The notes beneath the pieces were generated by a model. That model was not told the origin of the DNA. It saw only the letters and a program-made list of their open reading frames with translations, and searched no databases. The position numbers and the translations under genes were made by a program. Below, in pieces: positions 1-7,710 of a stretch of DNA of 11,128 nt. Source of the DNA: Candidatus Acidiferrales bacterium (GTDB lineage Bacteria; Acidobacteriota; Terriglobia; Acidiferrales; UBA7541). Numbering within the stretch: position 1 is the stretch's first letter; each line of letters starts with the position of its first letter. The stretch is taken from assembly GCA_955651735.1 (NCBI GenBank), contig CATPAM010000033.1, forward strand, positions 1 through 11,128, written 5' to 3'.

Positions 1-72
1 CACCCTCGAGTGCACCCATTGCTTCCGACTATGCGACCATCGCGCCGTGAATCCCTGGAAATCCTCGAACCC

Positions 73-105
73 TTGCAGCGCGCTCCAGAATCTTTTCTTT
101 ATAAT
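73..105 (+). promoter_or_regulatory. Possible promoter for the E1 gene
   Basis: A perfect TATAAT lies at 100-105, about 50 bases before the E1 start codon. The nearest -35-like hexamer is TTGCAG at 73-78, but the 21-base spacing is longer than the usual 16-18, so the -35 assignment is weak. Nothing convincing is coded in 1-153. One frame is open from the window edge to a TGA at 151-153, and another ends at 48-50. Either could be the tail of an upstream gene, but neither is recognisable. Confidence 0.4.
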
Positions 106-153
106 AGACCTTCACCCGGCGAGCATCTCCATCCCAGCGAGAGGGCCAACTGA

Positions 154-2316
154 ATGGCGGTACAGACGCAGACGCGCGTAAAAGTAGCCAAGCTCGACAC
201 CAGCAAGTATCACGGCCTCGATCGCGAAACGCTCATCCACCTCTACCGCACGATGTTTCTTTCCCGCCGCCTCGACGACCGCGAAATCCAGCTCAAGCGC
301 CAAAACAAAATTTACTTTCAGATTTCCAGCGCCGGCCACGAAGCCGTCACCGCCGCCATGGGCCTTCTGGTGCGTCCCGGTGTCGACTGGCTCTATCCTT
401 ACTACCGCGACCGCGCGTTTTGTCTGATGGTCGGCGTCACACCGCTCGAAACTCTCCTCCAGGCCGTCGGCGCAAAAGACGATCCCGCCTCCGGCGGACG
501 CCAGATGCCGTCGCACTGGGGCCATCCCAAGTGGAACATCGTCTCGAAATCTTCCTGCACCGGAACGCAATTCGTGCAAGCCGTCGGCGCCGCCGAGGCC
601 ACGCTCTACTACCAGAATCGCCCCAAAGCGCTCGCGCAAGCCAAGAAAGCTCCGCTCGGCCAATACGTCCATCACCACGACAGCGAAATCGTCTACGTTT
701 CCGCCGGCGAAGGCGCCACCAGTCAGGGTGAATTCTGGGAATCGCTCAACGTCACGTGCGCAAAAAAACTGCCGCTGCTCTATCTCATCGAAGACAACGG
801 CTACGCCATTTCCGTTCCCGTCGAAGTGCAGACCGCCGGCGGCAGCATCTCCCGGCTAGTCCGCGGTTTTCCCGGCTTGCACCTCGCCGAGTTCGACGGC
901 ACTGATCCGCTTGAGAGCTACGCCGTCGCCAAGGAAGCGGTCGAGTACGTCCGCCAGCGCCGTGGCCCCGCCCTGCTTCACGCCCACGTCATTCGCCACT
1001 ATTCGCACTCGCTTTCCGACGACGAAAAGCTCTACAAGACCGCCGAGGAGCGCGAAGAAGAAGCGCACCGCGACCCGCTCTCCAAGTTTTCTCTTTTCCT
1101 CGTCCGCGAAGGCTTGCTCGACCAAAAAGAAATCGAAGCCCTGGAAGCCGAAGTCGACCGCGAAGTCCGCGAAGCCGGCGACCAGGCCCTCGCGGCCGAG
1201 CCTCCGTCGATCGACTCCATTCATGTCAATGTCTATTCCCCCGACGTCGATCCCACTTCACCGTCGTTCGCCGCCCACCCGCAATTTCACGGCGCACCTA
1301 AGACCATGGTCGAAATGGTTGCCGCCACGCTCTCTGACGAGATGGCCCGCGACGAGCGCATCGCCGTTTTCGGCGAAGACGTCGCCGACGCCAGCCGCGA
1401 CGAAAACTTAAAGCACGTCAAGGGCAAGGGCGGCGTCTTCAAAGCTACCTCCGGCCTGCAACGAAAATACGGCGCCGATCGCGTCTTCAACACGCCCCTA
1501 GCTGAAGCCAGCATCGTCGGCCGCGCCATCGGCATGGCCGCCCGCGGCCTCAAGCCCGTCGCCGAAATCCAGTTCTTCGACTACATCTGGCCCGCCATGA
1601 TGCAGATTCGCGACGAGCTGTGCGTCCTGCGCTGGCGCTCCAACGGAAATTTCAAATCGCCCGCGGTGCTGCGCGTGGCCATCGGCGGCTACCTCACTGG
1701 CGGCGGCATTTACCACAGCCAAAGCGGCGAGTCCATTTTCGCGCACTGCCCCGGCCTTCGCGTCGTCATGCCGTCCACGGCCCTCGATGTCGCCGGGCTT
1801 CTTCGCACCTCGGTCCGCTGCGACGATCCCGTGATGTTCCTCGAGCACAAGCATCTCTATCGCCAGCCATACAACCGCTCCGAATATCCCGGTCCCGACT
1901 ACACCGTTCCCTTCGGCAAAGCTCGCTTGGTGAAAGAAGGCAACGCAGTAAGCATCGTCACCTTCGGCGCCATCGTGCATCGCGCCGAAGTCGCCGCCGC
2001 GCAGCTCGAGCGGGAAGGCGTCTCCGTCGAAATCGTCGATCTCCGCTCGCTCTCCCCCTACGATTGGGACGCCATCGCCACCACCGTGCGCAAAAATCAT
2101 CGCGTCATCGTGGCCTACGAAGACATGCTTAGCTGGGGTTTCGGCGCGGAAATCGCCGCGCGCATCGCCGACGAGCTTTTCGACGAGCTCGACGCCCCCG
2201 TCAAGCGCGTCGCCGCCATGGACACCTTCTGCGCCTACCAGCCCAAGCTCGAAGATGTTATCCTTCCGCAGACCGAGCATGTTCTTTCGGCGGTGCGCCA
2301 GCTCCTGGATTACTAA
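154..2316 (+). CDS. Fused alpha/beta 2-oxoacid dehydrogenase E1 component
   Basis: Thiamine-diphosphate-dependent E1 that decarboxylates a 2-oxoacid (branched-chain 2-oxoacid or pyruvate) and passes the acyl group to a lipoyl E2; a cytoplasmic complex. The 720 residues hold both E1 subunits in one chain. The alpha part is about 15-345, with GRQMPSHWG at 115-123, the ThDP/Mg motif starting [10 protein letters not shown] at 185-194 and ending at N215, and an HSLSDD loop at 285-290 matching the His/Ser loop of branched-chain E1 alpha. The beta part is about 383-720, with [10 protein letters not shown] at 448-457 (E451 is the expected catalytic Glu) and [20 protein letters not shown] at 521-540. 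ATG 154 follows GAGAGG at 139-144 with good spacing. In the family, alpha and beta are more often separate genes; fused forms are known. No E2 or E3 gene is nearby, so the substrate is uncertain; the alpha motifs lean toward branched-chain acids. Confidence 0.93.
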   Translation: MAVQTQTRVKVAKLDTSKYHGLDRETLIHLYRTMFLSRRLDDREIQLKRQNKIYFQISSAGHEAVTAAMGLLVRPGVDWLYPYYRDRAFCLMVGVTPLETLLQAVGAKDDPASGGRQMPSHWGHPKWNIVSKSSCTGTQFVQAVGAAEATLYYQNRPKALAQAKKAPLGQYVHHHDSEIVYVSAGEGATSQGEFWESLNVTCAKKLPLLYLIEDNGYAISVPVEVQTAGGSISRLVRGFPGLHLAEFDGTDPLESYAVAKEAVEYVRQRRGPALLHAHVIRHYSHSLSDDEKLYKTAEEREEEAHRDPLSKFSLFLVREGLLDQKEIEALEAEVDREVREAGDQALAAEPPSIDSIHVNVYSPDVDPTSPSFAAHPQFHGAPKTMVEMVAATLSDEMARDERIAVFGEDVADASRDENLKHVKGKGGVFKATSGLQRKYGADRVFNTPLAEASIVGRAIGMAARGLKPVAEIQFFDYIWPAMMQIRDELCVLRWRSNGNFKSPAVLRVAIGGYLTGGGIYHSQSGESIFAHCPGLRVVMPSTALDVAGLLRTSVRCDDPVMFLEHKHLYRQPYNRSEYPGPDYTVPFGKARLVKEGNAVSIVTFGAIVHRAEVAAAQLEREGVSVEIVDLRSLSPYDWDAIATTVRKNHRVIVAYEDMLSWGFGAEIAARIADELFDELDAPVKRVAAMDTFCAYQPKLEDVILPQTEHVLSAVRQLLDY

Positions 2317-2422
2317 CGCAAGCGCGTGCGCCCCGAATAGGAAATTCGCAGAGGAAACTTTTTGCTATTCCCACTCGTATCAATGGTAGGCCAACGAAAC
2401 ACCGCTCTGTGGAGGTGAATCC

Positions 2423-2767
2423 ATGGTTTGCGTAAATTGTCAGCGGCACATCGCGGACGGTTCCAATTTCTGCTACAACTGCGGCGCCAAGCAGCCCGCC
2501 GCCGGCACTGCCAGCGTAAATGCCGCCGAATACGGCGGCAAAAAGCGTCTCGTACGTTCCACGACCGACAAGAAAATCGGTGGCGTGTGCAGCGGCCTGG
2601 CCGACTACTTCGATCTCGATCCCACCATCATCCGCATCGTGTGGTTGCTGGCCTTTTTGTGCGCTGGCGCCGGCCTGCTCGCCTACGTCATCCTCTGGAT
2701 CGCCTTGCCAGCCGGCCCCACGGGTGTAATGAGCACCTCGGCTCCCTCCGCCCCCGTAACGTCGTAG
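2423..2767 (+). CDS. Zinc-ribbon PspC-domain membrane protein
   Basis: Small 114-residue protein. A zinc ribbon at the N-terminus has two CxxC pairs (C3/C6 and C17/C20). After a linker, a PspC domain spans about 41-97, with KIGGVCSGLADYFDLDP at 51-67 and a hydrophobic segment at about 71-95 that should cross the inner membrane. PspC proteins are linked to the phage-shock envelope-stress response, but many stand-alone bacterial PspC proteins have no known role; no pspA, pspB or pspF is present here. The ATG is preceded by a near-ideal Shine-Dalgarno GGAGGTGA at 2411-2418, so the start is firm and translation is probably strong. The 106-base gap after E1 contains no clear terminator, so read-through from E1 is possible. 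Family assignment is secure; function is open. Confidence 0.88.
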   Translation: MVCVNCQRHIADGSNFCYNCGAKQPAAGTASVNAAEYGGKKRLVRSTTDKKIGGVCSGLADYFDLDPTIIRIVWLLAFLCAGAGLLAYVILWIALPAGPTGVMSTSAPSAPVTS

Positions 2768-2777
2768 CCCTCTTCGT

Positions 2778-2801
2778 GGCACAGGGAATCTTGGCTGTGC
2801 C
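2778..2801 (+). other. Weak hairpin after the PspC gene
   Basis: GGCACAG at 2778-2784 can pair with CTGTGCC at 2795-2801 across a 10-base loop, 10 bases after the PspC stop codon. No T run follows, so it is not a standard intrinsic terminator. It could mark the transcript end between the convergent PspC and DoxX genes, or be chance. Confidence 0.25.
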
Positions 2802-2848
2802 CCGTAAACTGCGTCGTGATTGCCGCGCGCATTCGCCTGCAAAACGCA

Positions 2849-2868
2849 ATTCGACTAAATTCGACTAA
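2849..2868 (+). repeat. Two tandem copies of a 10-bp unit
   Basis: ATTCGACTAA occurs twice in direct succession at 2849-2858 and 2859-2868, in the gap between the convergent PspC and DoxX genes. Only two copies are present, so it is a small local duplication with no assigned role. Confidence 0.5.
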
Positions 2869-2899
2869 CTCATGCAGGGCCACCGCGCGTCGACTTTTT

Positions 2900-3340
2900 T
2901 CATTTCTTCGCATTCCGCGCCGCCCACCGCCTTCCCCCACCCTCAAACAACGGCTGGTCCAGCGAAATCAACCCTGCACCAATGGTTGCCAGCGCAAAAC
3001 ACGCCGTCGCCAGCGTCAATGGAAACTCATAATCATGCACCGCCAAATACCCGTGTCCGCTGTGCACCTTCCAAATCGCCACGCACATCTCGAGTCCCAG
3101 CAACACCGCCGCTGCTCGCGTAAACAATCCTAGCAGCAGCAACACGCCGCCAAACGTTTCCAGAACTCCGGAGACGTACAGGAAATACCCCGGCAACCCA
3201 TGCTCCACGAAAAAACTCTGCATCTGCGCCCCGCCGCGCAGATGCGCCAGCTTGGGATACCCGTGAGATAGAAAAATCACCCCCAGCGCAATCCTGAGAA
3301 GCAGCAATCCGATAGGTCGCAGCGAGTCGAAGAATTTCAC
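2900..3340 (-). CDS. DoxX family integral membrane protein
   Basis: A hydrophobic protein of 146 residues from the chosen start, with about four predicted membrane segments. The N-terminal helix contains LRIALGVIFLSHGYPKL, the hallmark of DoxX/YphA-type proteins. Later segments contain GVLETFGGVLLLLGLFTR and LTLATACFALATIGAG. DoxX proteins sit in the cytoplasmic membrane. Some are tied to thiosulfate:quinone oxidoreductase or redox stress, but most family members have no established function. The reading frame extends to a TTG at 3355, which has no ribosome binding site. GTG at 3340 is preferred because GGAG lies 7 bases upstream on the coding strand, giving MKFFDSLRPIG. The gene is convergent with PspC and divergent from the SH3-domain gene. 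The short charged C-terminal tail should be cytoplasmic. Confidence 0.85.
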   Translation of the reverse strand: MKFFDSLRPIGLLLLRIALGVIFLSHGYPKLAHLRGGAQMQSFFVEHGLPGYFLYVSGVLETFGGVLLLLGLFTRAAAVLLGLEMCVAIWKVHSGHGYLAVHDYEFPLTLATACFALATIGAGLISLDQPLFEGGGRRWAARNAKK

Positions 3341-3361
3341 GACTGTTCTCCACAATCTGGT

Positions 3362-3400
3362 GCGGCGGCTTGTTTACCCTGAGCTTCGAAGGGCCGCCGC
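3362..3400 (+). repeat. Dispersed CCTGAG/CGAAGGG element, copy C
   Basis: GCGGCGGC at 3362-3369 and GCCGCCGC at 3393-3400 form a perfect 8-bp inverted pair around a core containing TTTACCCTGAGCTTCGAAGGG. The core matches the copies near 6788 and, in reverse, 10343. Four T follow at 3401-3404, so on the + strand it could also act as a loose terminator. It lies just upstream of the DoxX start, in the 250-base gap between divergent genes. Confidence 0.6.
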
Positions 3401-3485
3401 TTTTACGATGTTAAACCGTGCAAATTGCTCCGCCGAAAATTTCTGAGCCGCGCGCATTGTAGCAGAACATCCTTACGCTGTTTCT

Positions 3486-3513
3486 CTGGACTCACCGAAG
3501 AATCGGTTACAAT
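3486..3513 (+). promoter_or_regulatory. Weak promoter candidate for the SH3-domain gene
   Basis: TACAAT at 3508-3513 resembles a -10 box, and CTGGAC at 3486-3491 is a poor -35 match at 16-base spacing. It is the best candidate in the gap before the SH3-domain gene. Confidence 0.25.
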
Positions 3514-3540
3514 CATCTGTCGCGCAGAAAAAGCGAACGC

Positions 3541-3594
3541 ATGAACGTCCCTTCACGCCTTGTGCTACTCACCAGCCTTGAGGCACGCCCATGA
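3541..3594 (+). CDS. Possible 17-codon upstream ORF
   Basis: ATG at 3541 opens a 17-residue frame (MNVPSRLVLLTSLEARP) whose TGA stop at 3592-3594 overlaps the ATG of the next gene in an ATGA arrangement. This geometry would suit translational coupling. There is no strong ribosome binding site (only an A-rich AGAAAAAG stretch upstream), and so short a frame can arise by chance. It is speculative as a real peptide. Confidence 0.2.
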   Translation: MNVPSRLVLLTSLEARP

Positions 3595-4655
3595 AGCGGA
3601 AGCTTCTTGTCGCCGTCCCGCTGCTCTGCGTGGTCGTCGTGCTCGCGTGGTTCTTTCGCCCCAAGCACGAATATCTCGGTGAAGCCTATGTCAGCGAGCG
3701 TAGCACTACGCTCTGGAGCAGTGTCGCGCAAGTGCGCGAGCCCATCGACGTCCTGCACTACGGCGACCGCGTTGACGTCATCGCCCGCCGCAACGACACG
3801 GTAAAAGTCCGCAGCGCCAGCGGCGCCATCGGCTGGGTCGACGCCAGGCTGCTCCTCGAGCCTGCGCTCTGGCAGCGCAGCATCAAGATCCTGAACGCCG
3901 CCAAGGTCATGCCTGTGCAAGCCCGCGGCCGCACCAAAGTGCAAACCAATCTTCGCGTCGAGCCCGGACGCACCGAGCCTCGCCTCTATCAGTTCGGCCG
4001 AGGAGTTCCCGTCGAGGTCGTCGCTCGCGGCGTCGCCGATTGGGTGCAAGTCAGCGACGAGCGTGAAAACAACGAAGCGGAGGCAACCAAGAAAGAGGAT
4101 TGGTTCCTGGTTCGCGGCTTGGCCACGCGACCTCCCGGCGAACTCTCCGCGCGCAGCTCCGAATCGAATGCCACCACGCAGCCCGGCGACCAAACCCTTC
4201 CTATCGCCGGCTGGGTCGTGGCTCGCTTTGTCGAGCTGGACTTGCCGGATGCCGTGCGTGAAGGCATGGCCTCCGCCAACGTCCGCGCCATCGCCTGGTT
4301 CGAGCTGAACCGCGTCGCCACTGCTTCCGGCGACAAGCCGCAGTATTTGGTCGCCGGAACACGCAGCGCCGAAGGGCAGCCGTGTGATTTCACCGTCCTC
4401 CGCGCCTACACCTGGAACCAGAGGCGCACGCGCTACGAAACCGCCTTCATCGAAAATAATCTCTGCGGCCAAATGCCCATTCGTCTCGGCAAAGGACCAA
4501 AAGGCGAGCCCGAATTTCGTTTTCGTCAGATGAGCGGCGCGAAAGAAGAGCGCGTCTATCGCCTGACCCAAACGGTAGTCCGCCGCGTCCGCGAATCCGG
4601 CGATACCGGCCGGAAATCCGCGCCAGGCCCAACCAAGGCCGCAAAACGGCAGTGA
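3591..4655 (+). CDS. Membrane-anchored protein with bacterial SH3 domains
   Basis: Protein of 354 residues. Lysine and arginine at positions 2-4 followed by a hydrophobic helix at about 5-22 indicate an N-terminal anchor or uncleaved signal, placing the rest outside the cytoplasmic membrane. Residues 31-90 look like a first bacterial SH3 domain (YGDRVDVIARRNDTVKVRSASG then GWVDARLLL). Residues 108-178 look like a second one (TNLRVEPGRTEPRLYQFGRG). A polar linker at about 180-200 leads to GWVVARFVELDLP at 207-219 and an unrecognised C-terminal domain with two Cys (C265, C292) that might form a disulfide. The basic tail (335-354) is probably disordered. Bacterial SH3 domains often bind cell-wall peptides, but the ligand is unknown here. 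The ATG follows TTGAGG with 7-base spacing. An intergenic repeat separates it from the lipoprotein gene downstream. No enzyme domain is seen. Confidence 0.75.
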   Translation: MKRKLLVAVPLLCVVVVLAWFFRPKHEYLGEAYVSERSTTLWSSVAQVREPIDVLHYGDRVDVIARRNDTVKVRSASGAIGWVDARLLLEPALWQRSIKILNAAKVMPVQARGRTKVQTNLRVEPGRTEPRLYQFGRGVPVEVVARGVADWVQVSDERENNEAEATKKEDWFLVRGLATRPPGELSARSSESNATTQPGDQTLPIAGWVVARFVELDLPDAVREGMASANVRAIAWFELNRVATASGDKPQYLVAGTRSAEGQPCDFTVLRAYTWNQRRTRYETAFIENNLCGQMPIRLGKGPKGEPEFRFRQMSGAKEERVYRLTQTVVRRVRESGDTGRKSAPGPTKAAKRQ

Positions 4656-4713
4656 ACTCGAACTCTTCCGCACCGAGCCTCGCCTGTTCAGTTGATCGTG
4701 CCTGCCTCGATTT

Positions 4714-4770
4714 CGCGCTTCAGCGTGTTGTCATCCTGAGCGTACCCGATGAGGGTACGCGAAGGACCTC
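4714..4770 (+). repeat. Dispersed element, copy D, with internal palindrome
   Basis: Begins CGCGCTTCAG as in the copy near 6788, then ATCCTGAG at 4733-4740 and CGAAGGACC at 4760-4768. Between them an 8-bp perfect stem, GCGTACCC (4740-4747) with GGGTACGC (4753-4760), closes a 5-base loop. It fills most of the 121-base gap between the SH3-domain and NHL genes and ends just before the NHL start codon. Its GAAGGA is the only Shine-Dalgarno-like sequence for that gene. Confidence 0.6.
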
Positions 4771-4776
4771 AACGTA

Positions 4777-5772
4777 ATGGCCCATACAAGCGTAAGCCGC
4801 GCGCCCGATAACGTCGGCATCTTGCCGGCGTTCCCTCCCGTTGTCGCAGGTCCATTGTTCGTCGCAGCGCTAATGTTGTGCGCCTGCTCGCGGCCCGCGC
4901 AAACCGTCACCGCCGCGCCCGCACCTCCTCCGCCCTTCGAGTACGTCGATGCCTGGGGCGCCCATGGCGACGGCCCCGGCCAATTCGACAAGCCCGTCGC
5001 CATCACCAGTGACGGCGAGTCCATCATCTACATCGCCGACGCCGCCACCGGATTCATCAACAAATTTTCGTCCAGCGGCGAACCCCGCCTCTCCTTCCAG
5101 GACGATCGCAGCAATTTGCGTCCCGCCGACATCGCCGTCGATGCCGGATCTGCCATCTATGTAGCCGATGGCCGCCGCGGCACGGTCGCCATTTTCTTTT
5201 CCGATGGCATGCGTCACCGCGAATTGCGCACGAACGTGCTCTCCGCTGAGCGCGAATCACTGCACATCGCCGTCGATGCCTACGGCACCGTCTTTGTCAC
5301 CGCCAAGCATCCGTACGGCGTTCGCAAATTCAGCCCCGCGCTTCGTCCCATCGGGTCCTGGGGTGGCGCCGCCTCGAAAGGCGCTCCGATCGGCGCCCAG
5401 ATCGACAATCCGTCGGCAATCGCCGTCGGTCCCGATGGCTTGGTCTATCTCAGCGAATCTGCGCAGCCGGAAATCAAAGTGTACGACGCCGCCGGAACGC
5501 CGCAACGTACGGTTGTCGTGCCCACCGATACTGATCCGCAGCTCACCGGCATCGCCGTGAATCACAAATTCATTTTTGCCGTGGGCACGGGTCACCCTTC
5601 GGTCTACGTCTGGTCGCCCGATGGTTCCTACCGTCTCACCCAGGATCTGTCCCCGTGGGTTCCAGGCGCGGGTCCTTCCATCGTTCGCAAAATCGTCGTC
5701 ACCCCTGCCGGGGACTTGCTCCTCTTGGACACAGCAGCCGCCCGCGTGTCCAGATTCCGCCTACACCTGTAG
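4777..5772 (+). CDS. NHL-repeat beta-propeller lipoprotein
   Basis: Protein of 331 residues. A hydrophobic stretch at about 22-35 ends in LCAC (34-37), which fits a lipobox with C37 as the lipidated residue; a proline/alanine-rich spacer follows (38-53). From about 60 onward come roughly six NHL-like units, each with a pattern of P.AIAV..DG.IYVAD......V..F...G. The clearest are 64-102, 115-145 and 203-240. This predicts a six-bladed propeller exported and tethered to a membrane, probably a binding scaffold; no catalytic residues are evident. The N-terminal 20 residues are long and poor in positive charge for a signal peptide, so the true start could be internal, but ATG 4777 has GAAGGA 10 bases upstream. 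The gap to the cyclodeaminase-family gene is only 30 bases, so the two may be co-transcribed. Confidence 0.78.
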   Translation: MAHTSVSRAPDNVGILPAFPPVVAGPLFVAALMLCACSRPAQTVTAAPAPPPPFEYVDAWGAHGDGPGQFDKPVAITSDGESIIYIADAATGFINKFSSSGEPRLSFQDDRSNLRPADIAVDAGSAIYVADGRRGTVAIFFSDGMRHRELRTNVLSAERESLHIAVDAYGTVFVTAKHPYGVRKFSPALRPIGSWGGAASKGAPIGAQIDNPSAIAVGPDGLVYLSESAQPEIKVYDAAGTPQRTVVVPTDTDPQLTGIAVNHKFIFAVGTGHPSVYVWSPDGSYRLTQDLSPWVPGAGPSIVRKIVVTPAGDLLLLDTAAARVSRFRLHL

Positions 5773-5802
5773 AATCAGTTGCCCCGTCCGAGGGGCTCAC
5801 GA

Positions 5803-6768
5803 ATGACGCTGCATATCAGCGAAGCCGAGGTTCAGCAGGTTCTCACCATGCGGATGGCCCTGGAGGTTGTCGAGGAAATTTCACGCAAACAAGCCACCGG
5901 CGAGGTTATCGTTCATCCTCGCCGTCGCTTCGAGCTCCCCTCGGGCGGTTTTTTTCACTATATGGCTGCCGCGGATTTCACTGCCGGTTTTCTGGCCATG
6001 AAGCAGTACACCTTCGTGCGCGGCAAGATCCGATTTCTGGCTCCTCTCTACGAAATTGCCAGCGGCGATCTGGTCGCTATGATCGAAGCCGATTACATGG
6101 GACAACTGCGCACCGGCGCCGCTTCTGGAGTGGCCACAAAATATTTGGCCCGCCGCGACGCTTCTGTCGCCGCCATCATCGGCACCGGAGGACAGGCCAA
6201 AACACAACTGGAAGCGATTGCTGCCGTGCGCAAGCTTTCCTCCGTGCGCGTGTACGGCCGCAACGCGGATCGGCGCAAGCGCTTCGCGGAGGAAATGTTG
6301 CAGCGAATCGGCATCCCTGTTGAACCCGCCAACTCTGCCTCCGAGGCGGCGCGCGGCGCGCACATTATCTGCACCGCTACCACTGCATCGCACCCCGTGC
6401 TTAGCGGCGCAGACCTCGCCTCCGGAATGCACATCAACGCTATCGGCGCGAATCACGCCCACAAGCGCGAACTTGACGACGAAGCCGTCGCCAGTGCGGA
6501 CGTTATTGTCGTGGACTCCATCGAACAGTCGCGGCAGGAAGCCGGTGACCTGATTATCGCTTTCAAAGGGGAGGAGATCTGTTGGACAGGCGTAAAGAAA
6601 TTATCCGATGTGGTCGCAGGAAAAGTCAGCGGCCGAACCAGCGACACCGAAGTGACCCTTTTCAAATCCAACGGCATCGCGTCCTGGGACTTAGCCGTAG
6701 CGATGCGCGTCTACGCGCAAGCCAAGGAAAAAGGTCTAGGCCGTCCAATGCCCTTCTGGACCGCATAA
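5803..6768 (+). CDS. Ornithine cyclodeaminase/mu-crystallin family enzyme
   Basis: Cytoplasmic NAD(P)-dependent enzyme of 321 residues, the usual family length. Visible family features are K67 in the substrate region (AMKQYTF), R103 in LRTGAASGVATKYLAR, the Rossmann glycine loop IIGTGGQA at 126-132, NAIGANHAHKREL at 212-224, and the C-terminal LFKSNGIASWDLA at 287-299. Known members include ornithine cyclodeaminase, alanine dehydrogenase, ketimine reductase and delta-1-pyrroline-2-carboxylate reductase. True ornithine cyclodeaminases carry an Asp in the GxD segment; here the aligned residue is N217, so a reductase or dehydrogenase role is more likely than ornithine cyclisation. The start is ATG 5803, preceded by AGGGG at 5791-5795, rather than the TTG at 5779. 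It sits 30 bases after the lipoprotein gene and convergent with the anti-sigma gene. Confidence 0.88.
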   Translation: MTLHISEAEVQQVLTMRMALEVVEEISRKQATGEVIVHPRRRFELPSGGFFHYMAAADFTAGFLAMKQYTFVRGKIRFLAPLYEIASGDLVAMIEADYMGQLRTGAASGVATKYLARRDASVAAIIGTGGQAKTQLEAIAAVRKLSSVRVYGRNADRRKRFAEEMLQRIGIPVEPANSASEAARGAHIICTATTASHPVLSGADLASGMHINAIGANHAHKRELDDEAVASADVIVVDSIEQSRQEAGDLIIAFKGEEICWTGVKKLSDVVAGKVSGRTSDTEVTLFKSNGIASWDLAVAMRVYAQAKEKGLGRPMPFWTA

Positions 6769-6787
6769 CCGCGGCTGCGGGCGTCGT

Positions 6788-6850
6788 AAGGGCGCGCTTC
6801 AGTTTATCCTGAGGTACGAAGGGCGCGTCCCCGCGGCTTTAGCCGCCCGG
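6788..6850 (+). repeat. Dispersed element, copy A, with terminal hairpin
   Basis: Contains GGGCGCGCTTCAGTTTATCC, then TGAGGTACGAAGGGCGCG, then a hairpin GCGGCT (6833-6838) with AGCCGC (6841-6846). Positions 6790-6846 match the reverse complement of 9706-9762 at 49 of 57 positions without gaps (hand alignment). It fills the 82-base gap between the convergent cyclodeaminase-family and anti-sigma genes and ends directly at the anti-sigma stop codon. It could double as a bidirectional transcript end, though no T run follows. Confidence 0.75.
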
Positions 6851-7090
6851 TTATTTCCGCTCCTCGCGAATCTTCCTCCGCAAGGTCTCATGCAAACGCG
6901 CCTCTACTTCCACCGGAAAATCCACCAAATCCGAATCGTAGTACAAACGGACGGTTAGCCTCGTCTGCTGCACTAAAATCGCGCAGTCGCGGCACTGCTT
7001 CAGGTGCAGCTCGATCTCTTCCACTACCGTGGCTTCCAGCTCGCCATCGATATAGCTGGAAACTCGCCGAATTGCGCAGTTGCAGTTCAA
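6851..7090 (-). CDS. Small zinc-finger anti-sigma factor
   Basis: Protein of 79 residues that should bind and inhibit the ECF sigma factor encoded just upstream. It shows the anti-sigma zinc signature H29xxxC33xxC36 (HLKQCRDC), preceded by SSYIDGELEA at 11-20, typical of the helix before this motif. C3 or C5 could supply the fourth ligand. There is no membrane segment, so it would be a cytoplasmic regulator rather than a transmembrane sensor. The C-terminal half (40-79) is charged and may wrap the sigma factor. The start is TTG at 7090, whose first bases overlap the sigma stop codon as TTGA; AGGACGG lies about 8 bases upstream on the coding strand. The overlap implies coupled translation and a matched ratio of the two proteins. 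The stop abuts repeat copy A. Confidence 0.82.
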   Translation of the reverse strand: MNCNCAIRRVSSYIDGELEATVVEEIELHLKQCRDCAILVQQTRLTVRLYYDSDLVDFPVEVEARLHETLRRKIREERK

Positions 7091-7710
7091 TGCTTGCCGT
7101 CCTGTCGAAAGTGGCGATCCAATTTCTGCCGCAGCTTAAGGCGCGCGCGCAGCAGCCGAGACTTCACTGCCGCCTCGGAAATTCCCACCGCGTCTGCCGT
7201 CTCTTCCGTGGAAAGCCCTTCCACGTCGCGCAGCACAAAAACTACCCGAAAATCCGGTGGCAGCTCATCAATCACGCTGCGCAGAATATCGCGCATCTCT
7301 GTCTGCGCGTAGCGCTGCTCGGGGGTCGGTCCCCAGTCTTCAATTTGCTGCGGGATGAAATCGTCTTCGCTTTCAATCGGTTCGTCCAGCGAGACTTGAT
7401 TGGGCCGGCGCTTGCGCAGACGCATCAGCGCTTCGTTCGCGGCGATTCGAACCAGCCAGGTATAAAAACGCGAGTCTTCTTGAAATTTGTCCAGGTGTGA
7501 ATACGCCTTCATGAATGCGTCCTGCATCGCGTCTTCCGCGTCTTCGCGGTTCCGCGTGATGTTCATGGTGAGGCGAAAGATTTTTCGCTCGTAGCGGTTC
7601 ACCAGCTCTTCGAAGGCGGAAATGTCCCCCGATTTCGCGGCGGCCACCAGCAAATGCTCATCTTCGCGGGCGACTTTGGAGGGAAGGCGGTGTGGGTTCG
7701 GCGTGCTCAA
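7087..7710 (-). CDS. ECF-type RNA polymerase sigma factor
   Basis: Sigma-70 family group 4 regulator that directs RNA polymerase to its own promoter set. Region 2 covers about 16-101 (from the start used here), with the core-binding stretch NREDAEDAMQDAFMKAYSHL and the -10-recognition stretch FYTWLVRIAANEALMRLRKR. An acidic linker follows, then region 4 at about 143-197 with ELPPDFRVVFVLRDVEGLS and the helix-turn-helix EETADAVGISEAAVKSRLLR. The frame is open up to 7884, but those extra 58 residues look non-conserved and Arg/Pro-rich. TTG at 7710 (207 residues) and TTG at 7740 are the plausible starts; neither has a strong ribosome binding site, so the start is uncertain. The anti-sigma gene follows with a 4-nt overlap. 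The 223-base gap to the divergent glycosylase gene should hold both promoters, but none stands out. Confidence 0.9.
   Translation of the reverse strand: MSTPNPHRLPSKVAREDEHLLVAAAKSGDISAFEELVNRYERKIFRLTMNITRNREDAEDAMQDAFMKAYSHLDKFQEDSRFYTWLVRIAANEALMRLRKRRPNQVSLDEPIESEDDFIPQQIEDWGPTPEQRYAQTEMRDILRSVIDELPPDFRVVFVLRDVEGLSTEETADAVGISEAAVKSRLLRARLKLRQKLDRHFRQDGKH

Noticed and set aside
1498..2280. A 260-codon open frame on the - strand
   Set aside because: It is antisense to the beta half of the E1 gene, whose active-site motifs are intact.
3513..4673. A 386-codon open frame on the - strand
   Set aside because: It mirrors the whole SH3-domain gene, which has a signal anchor, domain pattern and ribosome binding site. 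The antisense product has no recognisable motif.
5779..5802. TTG start for the cyclodeaminase-family gene
   Set aside because: ATG 5803 has a good AGGGG ribosome binding site and begins the usual family N-terminus.
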